NCBI GenBank assembly: GCA_016705005.1
Contig: JADIZB010000013.1
Location: 1-64,000, forward strand
DNA: 64,000 bases
DNA from: Bacteroidales bacterium
GTDB taxonomy: Bacteria; Bacteroidota; Bacteroidia; Bacteroidales; Lentimicrobiaceae
Direction of reading: 5' to 3'
Shown: piece by piece, positions 1-9,877 of the stretch
How positions within the stretch are numbered: position 1 is the first letter of the stretch
How the letters are laid out: every line of letters begins with the position of its first letter
Program-made: the position numbers and the translations under genes
Notes under the pieces: generated by a model
The model's input: the letters and a program-made list of their open reading frames with translations, nothing else
Told to the model about the DNA's origin: nothing
The model's database searches: none

Positions 1-790
1 ATTCAATGGTATCTCCATCAGGCAGTTCCCGGACTCACCGATGTGTACTGCATTGCAGATTGAAATAAGTGATGTGGAACAATATCGAACTCTTAATAAG
101 CCAATTCAACTTACCCTTACTGCGAATTTGTAACAGCTACTTAAACAGGACGCCTGAATCTCCGGTTACTTTAACCGCGCTTGGATACCGTTGATAGTCG
201 ATAACTTAACTGTCATTACTTGAGCTTCTGACAACGATCTGAGCAACAATCCCATGCTTGGTATGCTTCAATTTGGAGCAAAAATCGCTCGAAGCCCGGC
301 AAATGGGACCTCAAATGGGCTATCCGATGGTTGGTTTTGCTTAATTATACTGCCAGCCAGCAAAATCCAATGTCCTCGTCCATTATTAACGGTCAGGATA
401 TGATTATGCCTAAGCGGTTTCGGCTACCTTGCCTACTTTACCCGTAAAAATACAATGCGATGAAGGCAGAAGCCGATTTGTTAATATCAGCAACAGATCA
501 AATTATGTTGCTACGGCTAATGGTCTAAAAACGGAATATTACTCCATACAATGTTCATCAGGATGCCCGGCACCGCATAAAACTGTATGCGATCAATACC
601 TCTTAGCTTCAAAATCACCGATAATGCTCGGGAGGTTTGCTAATAGAACCGATCTCACAGACATTTTACGTATCCGTCAGCAAACCCTCGATTACGAATA
701 CAACAGACGAAGCTATTGCTGATTACAATACTCCATTGCATGGCTCAGAAGATTAATGGCATTTTCGCAAATTCAGCAATACAAAAATTC
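1..790 (+). pseudogene. Decayed TolC/CusC-like outer-membrane efflux gene (5' end outside window)
   Basis: No intact reading frame, but fragments in different frames line up as one TolC-family protein: NPMLGMLQFGAK near 250-285, an NYTAS..NPMSSS..NGQDMIMP stretch near 340-410, KYNAMKAEADLLISATDQ near 447-500, RIKLYAIN near 575-600, and TDLTDILRIRQQTLDYEY then EAIADYNT near 650-735. In the family this is the periplasmic helical barrel of an outer-membrane channel for heavy-metal export. The damage is mainly single-base indels with some in-frame stops. It lies directly upstream of a decayed CusB-like gene, the usual cus order. I infer a dead copper/silver efflux set; poor base quality at a contig edge could mimic this. 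Confidence 0.7.
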
Positions 791-797
791 AATAACA

Positions 798-2455
798 ATG
801 AAAAAATATTTTCTAATAAATACTTCCATCCAGTTTTATTTAATTGGATTTTCTGGTTGCTTTTCTTTCATTCACCAGGTAAAACTGAAGATAAACACCA
901 AGCAGTAGCACTAAAGGCACCATCTGGACCTGCGCCATGCATCCGCAGATACGCATGCACGAACCAGGCCATGCCCCATTTGCGGCATGGATCCGATCCC
1001 GCTCAACCAGGGAGGTAGTGACACCACTACAGACCCCCCGCAATTCACACGACCAGAGGAAGCTGCCTCAATTGGCGGCCAATGTACTGATAACTTTGGT
1101 TTCCAAACAAAACCCGGTCAAGGATATTCGCTTGTATGGTAAGGTCCAGGCTGATGAACGGCTTTTGCAAAAACAGTTTCTTATTTACTGACCGTATCGA
1201 AAACTGTTTGTAAACCTTACAGGTGAAGTTGTCCAGAAAGGATAAACACTTGCATTAATCTATTCACCGGAACGGCAACCGCTCAACAGAGTTACTTGAA
1301 ACATTTTAATAAAAAGTTACAACCTGTCTTATATGGAACTCCAAAGATAAGTTGCGTCACTGGAACTTTCCGAAAGACAGATTGCCGCTATCGAAAAAGT
1401 TCAGGAAAGGTTAAAACAGAATTTGAAGTTTATGCCAACACTCCAGGTATTGTTTATTGAACTGCATTAACAATGGCGATTATATTCTTCTGGGCTCTGT
1501 CTTATTTGATGTTGCCGATCTCCATGTCTGGACCATGTTCGATGCTTGCAGAAAGTGATCTTCCTTATTTATCTCAAGGTCAAAGTCTCTTTTACTTTAT
1601 CCAGCATTGCCAGGAACTAATTTTTCAGGCAATATTTCCTTTTTACTGATCCTGTGCTCGATCCTTTACCTGTTTGCAAAGGTGCGTGTAGAAATCAGCA
1701 ATCAGGGAGGTAAATTAAAACCCGAAATGTTTGCTAGGTATGTAAATGCAAACCTCAACCACTACAAAGGCAGATTAGTTATTCCCCGTTCTGCCCGTTT
1801 ATGGACTGGCAAACGCTCAAGTTGTTTATGTAAAACAGTCTGGTAGCGATGAACCAATTTTTAGATTCGTCAGAGAACTTATTCCTTGTTAGGTAAACAG
1901 TTATCGCTGGTTGGAAAATGGTCTGATGGATGGAGGAAGAGATCTGGGTACTCAAGGTGCATTCAGCGTAGATGCCTCGCACAGCTTAGAAGGTAAGCCC
2001 AGTAGATGAATCCTCAGGTAGGGCAAACTAACTCTATGCCGGGTATGGATACGCCGGCCCGTTCTAAATCAGAATGCAAAGAACCTCATAAAAAGCAGCC
2101 ACTGATAAAGCCTGATATAGACAATTCAATGCCTGAAATGGATATGCCGGAGAAACTAAAATCAGATAAAGTAAATACTTCTATATCGGCAATTCAACAA
2201 GCAACATTTGGTGTTTCCGGCAACTGCGAAATGTGCAAAGATCGTATTGAAAAAGCTGCCATATCAGTTAAAGGTGTTGACACTGCTGTATGGGATGTTG
2301 ACTCAAAAAAAATAGCAGTTAAGTTTTATGGCAGCGAAACGGATGTTAATGCCTTACAGAAGGCCATTGCATTGGTAGGGCATGATACAGAGAAATACAA
2401 AGCTGAAAACGACATTTACGATGGCCTGCCCTCGTGTTGTAAATACAGAAAATAA
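798..2455 (+). pseudogene. Decayed CusB-like periplasmic adaptor with C-terminal HMA domain
   Basis: An ATG at 798 opens a signal-like start (MKKYFLINTSIQFYLIGF), then the frame breaks repeatedly. Recognisable pieces in order: the heavy-metal-binding motif MHPQIRMHEPGH followed in another frame by CPICGMD (937-990), VKDIRLYGKVQADERLL (about 1115-1165), ALIYSPE (about 1255), AKVRVEISNQGGKLKPEMFA (1677-1736), NANLNHYKGRLVIPRSA (about 1750-1800), and NGLMDG..TQGAFSVDA (about 1915-1980). The last 149 codons (2006-2455) are open and carry a heavy-metal-associated domain with CxxC in GNCEMCKDRIEKA. This is the order of an RND-efflux membrane-fusion protein with a copper-binding tail. At least six frameshifts are needed to read it. 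Only the HMA tail could still make protein. Confidence 0.75.
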
Positions 2456-4636
2456 TCAAGAAGGAATGTCGTTCAATTAGATTTTGGTTTGAAAAAGCGC
2501 CATAAATAGCTGATCGTATACATTTCTGATTTAATTGTAATCAAGAAAAAAATCTCCATTGTTGGAAGTCAAACCCATCATACCATATGTCGCAGTTGTA
2601 ATATCTTATCCTTTGTCTGCAATGAAATGTTGACCCTCTAACCCCCATGGCTCCAGAATACCTTCGGTAACACGAAATTCAATAATGAAGAGAAAGCTTT
2701 TTCTTTTCGGGGTCCGAAAATATCAGATGCCGATTCTGAAAAATCACCGCCTTTGGAGTAATAGTTTTGAAATCGTTCGATTATCCTGTCAACAGTTTCA
2801 ACCTCAAAAAACATAGTCAAGGTAGTTTGGGAGTGTTCAAAATTATATCATTTTGTTATTCTCTGGTGAACAGGATATGTACTTTTTTGTGCTTTTTCAC
2901 CGGATTTATCAGCAGAGCAAGTGCCATGTAAACTGAAAATCTGATTACCTGGAAGACAGACAGGAATTGTTAAAGATCACCAATCAATTGATATTTGCTT
3001 TCAATGCTGAATCTCTCCTTTCTTTTGTTTTTTGCCACTTTTCCACTTTTTTTTTGAAAATTTTCTTGCAATACCCGATTTAAACCGGGAATCAGCTTTT
3101 ATATTCTACTCACAACTACAAAAACCAAGGAAACAATTATCGCTTTACAGGAAAGGCCCATATCGGGAAATCAGAGACAATCCATATTTGTGTAGTCTGA
3201 TGATTAACTCAGGATTTCAGGCTGCCGGCATTGTGCTTTCAACAAAAAAGCGAGTTTTTGACAAACCTGACTAAAAATGTAAAAGGGTTGGTTTAACCAG
3301 TTTCGGAGATAGTTACACCAGGGTGAGAAAAAGCCTGGGAAGTCTTCTCAAAGAAAATTGTCAGGTACTTTTCTCGTTTGGGAGTGAAAAGTAAAAAATT
3401 ATCATGACCATTTATTCTCAAGATAAAATTGATCGATCCGGTCGACTCACTTATATTCTTGGAAAACAAGGATTGATTCTTGAATACAAATCCTGCTGTT
3501 TTGAAAAGAAAATCAGTAAATATATATTGTGCTGTTAAAAGCCGTAAAATTCACTTTTTTGCACTTTGTGAGTGTTTCTGATGGTTTATGATACTTTGTG
3601 AGTGTTTCTTATAGCTTAGAAATCGATTAAATAACAGATTGAAGATTATAGATATAAATCAAAGCTCATCTAAATGATTTTCGTAATTGATCAGAATACT
3701 TTACGTATTTTCTAAGTTACCACAGACATTCAATATGATGGTTATTGATCTTGTTATCCAAAGTGCATTTAAAAAACACACCAATGAATGATATTTGAGC
3801 TAAAAGCACATATAAAAACACTTTTTTCACACTTTTCAAGCACTTTTTTGATAAATTGCAGATATTTTCAATGAAATTTTGCAAAATCCGGTAAAAAACT
3901 TGCTGAAATTGAATGAATTTTAGCTTAAAAACGTTGAGATTAGTCATAATTCAGGTTTTTTTTGAATTTAAAGGCAGGAATTGATGAACTCATGCGATCT
4001 TTTGGTAATCAAACTCTCAATTTTATCAAAGTTTTTATTTTTTCATGACCATTATAACTGGTTTCCCAGAACAAATCGATGATTAACTCAATTTTCCCGA
4101 CATTTTTCAGAATGATTTGATTCAAAAGACTGTTTTATCCGAGGTGTTTTGTAAAACAAACAAACACCTGTATGACAAAAAATCAGATCGAAAAATTAAA
4201 AGTCTGTAATAATTGAATTACTCAAAGCCCGGTTCTCTGAGAAAGAGAAGATGGGCTTGATTCACGGTTCTGTAATCTCCCCCCGATAAATTGGCCAAAT
4301 TCCGGGGAAGCTTACATTTGACTTTAAATAAGTGTCATAGTATTTGTTAATGCACCCTAAAATTACTTTTCAATTTGATTTCGACAAATCGTCCAGTTAA
4401 TTTGGTGTTAAGCTTCCCAAGCAATGCCGAAATGAACAAAAGCGGATCTATCAACTTATTAAAGCTATTTCAGGTTCGATCATTGGTTCTTAAGAAATGT
4501 GATGCATATGGAAGCATCAGCGTTACATACCTGAGACAGGAAACAAGATTGAAGCTCCTGACAAGCTGCTGTATTCCGGATTGCATTTATCTTACACGGA
4601 TGATGTTGTGCTACGGCTACCTTTATTGGGCATAGT
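2456..4636. other. AT-rich gene-poor stretch
   Basis: No convincing gene. Open frames at 2638-2820 (minus) and 3032-3274 (plus) have no recognisable family. Two smaller structures stand out: a 17-base direct repeat ACTTTGTGAGTGTTTCT at 3563-3579 and 3593-3609 (30-base period), and a compact two-part stem-loop at 4225-4258 with outer arms AAGCCC/GGGCTT and inner arms TTCTCT/AGAGAA. Base composition is clearly more AT-rich than in the gene-dense part from 7000 onward, which fits decayed accessory DNA. Confidence 0.6.
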
Positions 4637-5309
4637 TTATCTATACTTATCAAGCAGTTGGTTAATCTTGTTATTATATTCATCACCAATATATGGCTCC
4701 ATTATAAATTCCTCATTCTTAACATGGCCAAGTGAATATCCAAACAAAACATTAATTGAATTTTCACCAACACCGATTACTTTAGAATGAATAAATCTGT
4801 TTCAAAAAAGTAGTTATTATTAAATCCTACGATCTCCAATTTGTCTTAATTTTAGTAAGTATCTCCGTAAAATTACTTTTCCACTATCATTAAAAATTAG
4901 AAAATCAGGCTCATTATCATCAAATGGGAAAATAATATAAGTCTTATTCTTAAAAAAATTTACATATAAAGCAGTATCAATCGAAAGATTTGAACTATAA
5001 ACTTGAGCTTAGCCTTAGATATTCCTTGTCTCTATGTTTTAATACTAGTGAGTCTTTGTGCTCTTTTTATAATAAAAGTACGTCAATATCATTGGATTTG
5101 TCAAATAGAATTAATGTATCAAGTTAATTTATACTTAAAACATCACATTTTTATCTCCAAACCTCATAGTCAAACTAATTACATTAAAATTAAACGTAAT
5201 AACCCTAGTAATCATTCCATTCAGATTTTATCAAGAGGCTATTTATCCCAATTTGTCCAAAAGCAGAAATGCCACTTATCAAATAAAATATCACTAAAAC
5301 TCGTTTCAT
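4637..5309 (-). pseudogene. Frameshifted secreted hypothetical protein
   Basis: Read on the minus strand, an ATG at 5309 starts a clear signal peptide (MKRVLVIFYLISGISAFGQ) that soon hits a stop. Later fragments in other frames still look protein-like: an IDTALYVNFF..TYIIFPFDDNEPDF stretch near 4890-4985, and GENSINVLFGYSLGHVKNEE through NNKINQLLDKYR ending at a stop at 4637. I recognise no family. The order of signal peptide, body and stop suggests one ancestral exported protein of roughly 220 residues with several frameshifts. The gene starts just after an imperfect inverted repeat (5327-5463) and has the same strand as the MORN/TonB gene beyond it, as in a cassette array. Confidence 0.45.
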
Positions 5310-5326
5310 GCATTTTTCATTAAATT

Positions 5327-5463
5327 GTGCTTAACGTTTTGCAGCTACCCGAAGGTGGCGATTTCGAAGCACTTCACTGTCAACCAAGCACAAACTTTTG
5401 ATAGCGAAGAATGTTGGGATTTAACCACTGAACCGCCACTTTTGGGTAGGTGCTGTTATGTGG
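5327..5463 (-). repeat. Imperfect inverted repeat resembling a cassette recombination site (attC-like)
   Basis: The arms GCAGCTACCCGAAGGTGGCG (5341-5360) and CCGCCACTTTTGGGTAGGTG (5433-5452) pair imperfectly across about 70 bases. Outside them lie GTGCTTAACG on the left and GTTATGTGG on the right. On the minus strand this reads CCACATAAC, arm, spacer, arm, CGTTAAGC. GTTAAGC fits the attC R-prime core GTTRRRY; the opposite core is a poorer match. The element sits between two same-strand genes, 9 bases from the stop of one and about 18 from the start of the other. No integrase gene is in the window, so the assignment is inference from shape and position. Confidence 0.4.
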
Positions 5464-5474
5464 ATTGCTTTCTA

Positions 5475-6107
5475 TCAATTAAGTACAAACTTTATTTCTT
5501 GGGTTTCAGTCTTTTCTTCGCAATCTACTCCATAATTTTTGAGAAGCTCTCCAAATTCCTTAATAGATTCAATGGCTGCTTTATCGCAGTCTACAGATAA
5601 ACTTTTTGTAACCGTTATATTGCTAATAGAGCAGTCAGTGTATGTTTGAAAAGTAACAATTACAGTCCCTTCTAATCCTGATTCAAAAGCACTTCTTGGA
5701 TATTTAACATTCATAAAGAATATTGGTGGCAGTTTTTTGTTACTGTCATAATCAAATCTTACAAACACTTCTCCTTTTTCTTTTGATGTCAACCAGATTC
5801 CTGCTTTTTTATCATTGTCATAATTCCCTTTTGCCTTTATTTCATTCGGTCGAGAGTATTCAACCCATTCACCATCTTTCTTTCCATTTTTATAGCTGCC
5901 TTTTTGTTTTATGTAATTCTCTAACTTTAGAGTGCCTTTTTTTAATTGCTTGTTTTTATCCTTTGTTACTGAAAAATATGAAACATATTCACCGTGTTTG
6001 GTCTGACCGTCTGATTTAAGAACATAATAACTTTCTGAAATTTGTTTTGAGCCATTATTTTTTTTTGTAATCAGTTTCGTCTCCTGACACATCGCTGTCA
6101 AAGTCAA
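5475..6107 (-). CDS. MORN-repeat / TonB C-terminal domain protein, N-terminally truncated
   Basis: The 210-residue frame opens at a TTG and begins MTLTAMCQETK, which looks like the tail of a signal peptide; an in-frame stop lies four codons upstream, so the true start appears lost. Residues about 35-115 hold YwqK-type MORN repeats (KHGEYVSYF, KGSYKNGKKDGEW, KGNYDNDKKAGIW). Residues about 125-205 resemble a TonB C-terminal domain (YPRSAFESGLEGTVIVTF, then DKAAIESIKEF). In Bacteroidota such exported proteins are common, but without an N-terminal anchor and proline-rich linker this is unlikely to be a working TonB. The truncation and its place beside the attC-like element point to a recombined gene. 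Confidence 0.6.
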   Translation of the reverse strand: MTLTAMCQETKLITKKNNGSKQISESYYVLKSDGQTKHGEYVSYFSVTKDKNKQLKKGTLKLENYIKQKGSYKNGKKDGEWVEYSRPNEIKAKGNYDNDKKAGIWLTSKEKGEVFVRFDYDSNKKLPPIFFMNVKYPRSAFESGLEGTVIVTFQTYTDCSISNITVTKSLSVDCDKAAIESIKEFGELLKNYGVDCEEKTETQEIKFVLN

Positions 6108-6546
6108 GGTATCGCGTCAAAAATGTCAAAATGTATTGTCTCACCGTGGCATTACTACATTACTTGTTTATAACATCAACTACTTATTCTTTTAATTACT
6201 TACAATCATTTATAAATACTTGTAAATAGATTAGAAAAGTATCCGTCTTTCTCTCAACCCTGAAAATTACAAAAAATAATTCTTAACAAAAATATTCCTT
6301 TTGCAGGGAAATTATCTTTTCCCATATTTAAACAAAAACGATGGAATTGCTGTATTGACATCTTAACAACATCGGCTCAGTAAATTGCCCTGCATTGGAA
6401 AGGGTTGTTACACCGATTGTATTTATGTTTGCAGGGATTTTCCGGAAATTTAAGCACATCAATGGGTTTCAGCATTGCCTCCTTTCTAATATGCCGACTT
6501 TCCCCGCTAAAGTCCCCTTTTTTCATTCCCTTTCCTTATCTGAGTT
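6108..6546. other. Non-coding spacer
   Basis: AT-rich sequence between the truncated MORN/TonB gene and the tandem repeat. I see no supported gene, RNA or operator here. Short open frames at its right end run into the repeat and are artefacts of the repeat's period. Confidence 0.5.
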
Positions 6547-7050
6547 CTCCCCTTTGTGGAGATGTCCGCAGGACAGAGGGGTATGCTTGCCCGTTTCAGT
6601 TTCCGGACACCTGTAGGGCATTGAACTCACAGAAAGAATCACTTTCTTTTTGTTTCTCCCCTTTTCAAAGGGGATGTCCAAAGGACAGGGTCCCCCGTTT
6701 CAGTTTCCGGACACCTATATGGTATTGAACCCACAGAAAGAATCACTTTCTTATTTGTTTCTCCCCTTTTCAAAGGGGAGATGTCCGAAGGACAGAGGGG
6801 TACGCTTCCCCGTTTCAGTTTCCGGACACCTGTATGGTATTGAACTCACAGAAAGAATCACTTTCTTATTTGTTTCTCCCCTTTTCAAAGGGGAGATGTC
6901 CGAAGGACAGAGGGGTACGCTTACCCGTTTCAGTTTCCGGACACCTATATGGTATTGAACCCACAGAAAGAATCACTTTCTTATTTGTTTCTCCCCTTTT
7001 CAAAGGGGAGATGTCCGAAGGACAGAGGGGTACGCTTGCCCGATACAGTC
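6547..7050. repeat. Tandem repeat, five palindrome-containing units of 105-115 bp
   Basis: Each unit begins with a stem-loop, CTCCCCTTTTCAAAGGGGAG in intact copies (6761-6780, 6876-6895, 6991-7010), followed by ATGTCCGAAGGACAGAGGGG, then GTTTCAGTTTCCGGACACC and CACAGAAAGAATCACTTTC. Unit starts are 6547, 6656, 6761, 6876 and 6991. The first two copies have damaged palindromes and small deletions; the last three are nearly identical with a period of 115. The GGGGAG..GTCCGnAGGACAGAGGGG core resembles dispersed palindromic repeats common between genes in Bacteroidota. The array ends 26 bases from the clpB stop codon, so its hairpins could act as clpB terminators. Confidence 0.85.
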
Positions 7051-7075
7051 ATGGAGCATTTCTATATCCAACATT

Positions 7076-9664
7076 CTAATTCCTGAACACCAGTTCGCCA
7101 TTCATTGCATCCAGCACAATTTCGGAATCCTTGCTTACCTCAGCCGATAGAATCTTCTTCGACAACACATTAAGCACCTTGCGCTGTATTACCCGCTTGA
7201 CCGGGCGTGCGCCATACTGCGGATCGAATCCTTCGGCTGCAATCACTTCAATGGCCTGACTGGTCACCGTGATTTTTATCCCGTTAGTCTGTAACACGGC
7301 TGCCAGATGATCAAGCTGCAATCTTACAATCTGAATGATCTCCTGCTCCGTCAATGGTTTGAACATGATCAGCTCGTCGATCCTGTTCAGAAATTCAGGT
7401 CGGATGGTTTGCCTGAGCAATGCCATCACTTCGTTTCGGGTGACTTCAAAAACAGCATCCCGGTTCTTTTCGTTCATGCCGGAAAGCCGTTCGCTGATGA
7501 TCTGCGAGCCCAGGTTCGAGGTCATAATGATGATGGTGTTCCTGAAATCGGCGGTACGGCCTTTGTTATCGGTCAACCGCCCGTCATCCAGCACCTGCAG
7601 CAGAATGTTGAATACATCGGGGTGGGCTTTTTCGATCTCATCCAACAGCACAACAGAATAAGGCTTGCGCCTCACTTTCTCGGTCAGCTGTCCGCCTTCA
7701 TCGTAGCCCACATAGCCCGGAGGGGCGCCGATCAGCCTTGAAACCGCATGGCGTTCCTGGTATTCCGACATATCAATCCTCACAAGGGCATTTTCGTCAT
7801 CGAAAAGAAATTCAGCCAGCGCTTTGGCCAGTTCTGTCTTTCCTACCCCGGTGGTGCCGAGGAAAATAAAAGATCCGATGGGCCTTTTACCATCCTGCAG
7901 TCCGGCCCGGCTCCTGCGGATAGCGTCGGATATGGCTTCGATGGCTTCATCCTGACCAACAACGCGCTTATGCAGTTCATCTTCCAGGTGAAGAAGTTTT
8001 TCCCTTTCACTCTGCAACATCCGGCTTACAGGGATGCCAGTCCAGCGTGATACAATGTCGGCAATCTCTTCTGCACCTACTTCTTCTTTAATCAATGCAG
8101 CATTTGACTGCAACTGGTTGAGCTTTTCCTTGAGAGAGGCTAGTTTTTCCTCAGAATTCTTGATCCGGCCGTACCGGATTTCGGCAACTTTTCCGTAGTC
8201 ACCTTCCCGTTCGGCTTTCTCAGCTTCCAGCTTAAAATGTTCGATGTCTTTTTTACTTTGCTGAATGCCATCAACGAGTTCTTTTTCAGCATTCCATTTG
8301 GCTTTCAGTGTGTTACGATCTTCGGTTAGGTTGGCCAGCTCTTCGGAAATACCCTTGATCCTGTTGTCATCCCCCTCGCGTTTGATGGCAGCCTTCTCAA
8401 TTTCAAGCTGTTTGATGCGTCGTTCAACTTCGTCCAGTTCTTCAGGAACCGAATTGATTTCAAGTCTGAGTTTTGATGCGGCCTCATCGATCAGGTCGAT
8501 GGCCTTGTCGGGAAGAAAGCGGTCGCTGATGTATCGCTGCGAAAGTTCTACGGCAGCAATGATGGCGTCGTCCTTGATCCTCACCTGGTGGTGGGTTTCA
8601 TACCGTTCCTTCAGGCCCCGGAGGATGGATATGGCACTCAGGGTGTCGGGTTCATCGATCATTACGATCTGGAACCTGCGTTCAAGGGCCTTGTCTTTTT
8701 CAAAATATTTCTGGTATTCCTTCAGTGTGGTTGCCCCTATGGCCCTCAACTCTCCGCGGGCAAGGGCAGGTTTCAGAATGTTGGCCGCATCCATAGCCCC
8801 ATCACCGCCTCCTGCCCCCACAAGGGTATGGATTTCATCAATAAACAGGACCACATCACCATCCGATTCAATCACCTCGCGGATCACACTTTTCAAACGT
8901 TCTTCAAATTCGCCCTTGTATTTGGCACCGGCGATCAGGGCACCCATGTCGAGCGAAAAGATCTGCTTCGATTTCAGGTTTTCAGGTACATCGCCATTGA
9001 TGATTCGGTGGGCAAGCCCTTCGGCTATGGCAGTTTTCCCCACGCCCGGTTCCCCGATCAGGATGGGATTGTTTTTTGTTCTCCGTGTCAGTATCTGCAG
9101 TACCCGCCTTATTTCTTCATCACGGCCGATCACCGGGTCAAGTTTGCCCGATCGGGCCAGTTCGTTCAGGTTGCGGGCATATCTGTTTAATGCATTCCAG
9201 GTTTCGTCTGAGCTTGCCGAATTGGCTTTCGCGCCTTTCCGCATTTCATTTATTGATGATTTAAGATCTTTTTCAGTCAGACCGGCATTTTTGAGAATTT
9301 CTGCCGTTTTTCCACCTGAAATCAACAGTCCGTATAACAGGTGTTCAGCTGTAATATATTCATCACCGTTTTCCTTTGCAAAAACTGTTGCACTCTGCAA
9401 AACTTTAGATGACTGGTTGCTGAAATATTGTTCTCCTCCTGTTACTATGGGCAGCGATTTTATCTCAGCGGATACTATTCCTTCTATCAAACCGGGGTCA
9501 ATGCCCGATTTCCTGAGCAGGAAGGCTCCGGCATTCTCATCGGTCGAAAGCAGACTTTTTAGTAAATGGACAGGTTCAACTGCCTGATGGTTCAAAGCAA
9601 GTGCAGTTTCCTGTGCCTGCTGTATTACCTGTTGTGCTTTGATCGTGAAATTATTCATATTCAT
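7076..9664 (-). CDS. clpB: ATP-dependent chaperone ClpB
   Basis: Hexameric AAA+ disaggregase that works with DnaK to rescue aggregated proteins in the cytoplasm. The 862 residues match the family's usual length of about 860. In order: two N-terminal Clp repeats (1-145), AAA1 with Walker A GEPGVGKT near 205 and Walker B VVLFIDEIH, a long coiled-coil middle domain (about 400-525) that is diagnostic of ClpB rather than ClpA or ClpC, AAA2 with Walker A GTTGVGKT near 605 and VVLLDEIEKAHPDV, and the C-terminal D2-small domain. The start MNMNNFTIKAQ has a purine run AGGGGG just upstream; initiation two codons later is also possible. It is divergent from ppa, and the shared spacer carries paired TGACA motifs. 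Confidence 0.98.
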   Translation of the reverse strand: MNMNNFTIKAQQVIQQAQETALALNHQAVEPVHLLKSLLSTDENAGAFLLRKSGIDPGLIEGIVSAEIKSLPIVTGGEQYFSNQSSKVLQSATVFAKENGDEYITAEHLLYGLLISGGKTAEILKNAGLTEKDLKSSINEMRKGAKANSASSDETWNALNRYARNLNELARSGKLDPVIGRDEEIRRVLQILTRRTKNNPILIGEPGVGKTAIAEGLAHRIINGDVPENLKSKQIFSLDMGALIAGAKYKGEFEERLKSVIREVIESDGDVVLFIDEIHTLVGAGGGDGAMDAANILKPALARGELRAIGATTLKEYQKYFEKDKALERRFQIVMIDEPDTLSAISILRGLKERYETHHQVRIKDDAIIAAVELSQRYISDRFLPDKAIDLIDEAASKLRLEINSVPEELDEVERRIKQLEIEKAAIKREGDDNRIKGISEELANLTEDRNTLKAKWNAEKELVDGIQQSKKDIEHFKLEAEKAEREGDYGKVAEIRYGRIKNSEEKLASLKEKLNQLQSNAALIKEEVGAEEIADIVSRWTGIPVSRMLQSEREKLLHLEDELHKRVVGQDEAIEAISDAIRRSRAGLQDGKRPIGSFIFLGTTGVGKTELAKALAEFLFDDENALVRIDMSEYQERHAVSRLIGAPPGYVGYDEGGQLTEKVRRKPYSVVLLDEIEKAHPDVFNILLQVLDDGRLTDNKGRTADFRNTIIIMTSNLGSQIISERLSGMNEKNRDAVFEVTRNEVMALLRQTIRPEFLNRIDELIMFKPLTEQEIIQIVRLQLDHLAAVLQTNGIKITVTSQAIEVIAAEGFDPQYGARPVKRVIQRKVLNVLSKKILSAEVSKDSEIVLDAMNGELVFRN

Positions 9665-9742
9665 TTTTCCCCCTTTTCATGAGTTTTTCTGTATCATAGG
9701 CATTATCAAAAGGTCTGCCATCCGCTAAATGATCTTTGTATA

Positions 9743-9788
9743 TGACATAATGACATATATAATAATTGATTTTATGACAATCTGACAC
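9743..9788. promoter_or_regulatory. Duplicated TGACA-N3-TGACA motif upstream of clpB
   Basis: TGACA occurs at 9743, 9751, 9775 and 9783. This makes two pairs with 8-base internal spacing (TGACATAATGACA and TGACAATCTGACA), offset from each other by exactly 32 bases, about three helical turns. On the clpB strand they read TGTCA. Such phased direct repeats upstream of a heat-shock gene suggest a regulator site; the protein is not known to me. Confidence 0.4.
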
Positions 9789-9831
9789 AGTCTTTTTCGT
9801 TGTTTCTTCAACAAATATCCTGAAAGGCTGT

Positions 9832-9839
9832 TACCTTTG
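9832..9839 (+). promoter_or_regulatory. Bacteroidota -7 promoter element of ppa
   Basis: TACCTTTG fits the TAnnTTTG consensus of the Bacteroidota primary sigma factor and lies 38 bases before the ppa ATG. No clean TTTG -33 element is seen at 19-21 bases. Confidence 0.45.
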
Positions 9840-9877
9840 TGCCTTCGAGGCTATTCATATAAAAACAATTTCAGTTT

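Noticed and set aside
2638..2820. 60-codon minus-strand open frame
   Set aside because: No recognisable family, no promoter or context; the region is decayed DNA.
4225..4275. Possible group II intron domain V remnant (CACGGTTCTG near the hairpin)
   Set aside because: The matching 5' strand (GAGCCGTG-type) and any reverse-transcriptase sequence are missing.
6395..7079. Several overlapping open frames and a CRISPR-like look of the repeat array
   Set aside because: The frames repeat with the 105-115 bp tandem unit. The units have no unique spacers of constant size and no cas genes are near, so it is neither coding nor CRISPR.
8265..9587. A 440-codon plus-strand open frame
   Set aside because: It lies wholly antisense to clpB, is rich in Ser and Arg as expected for a shadow frame, and matches no family.
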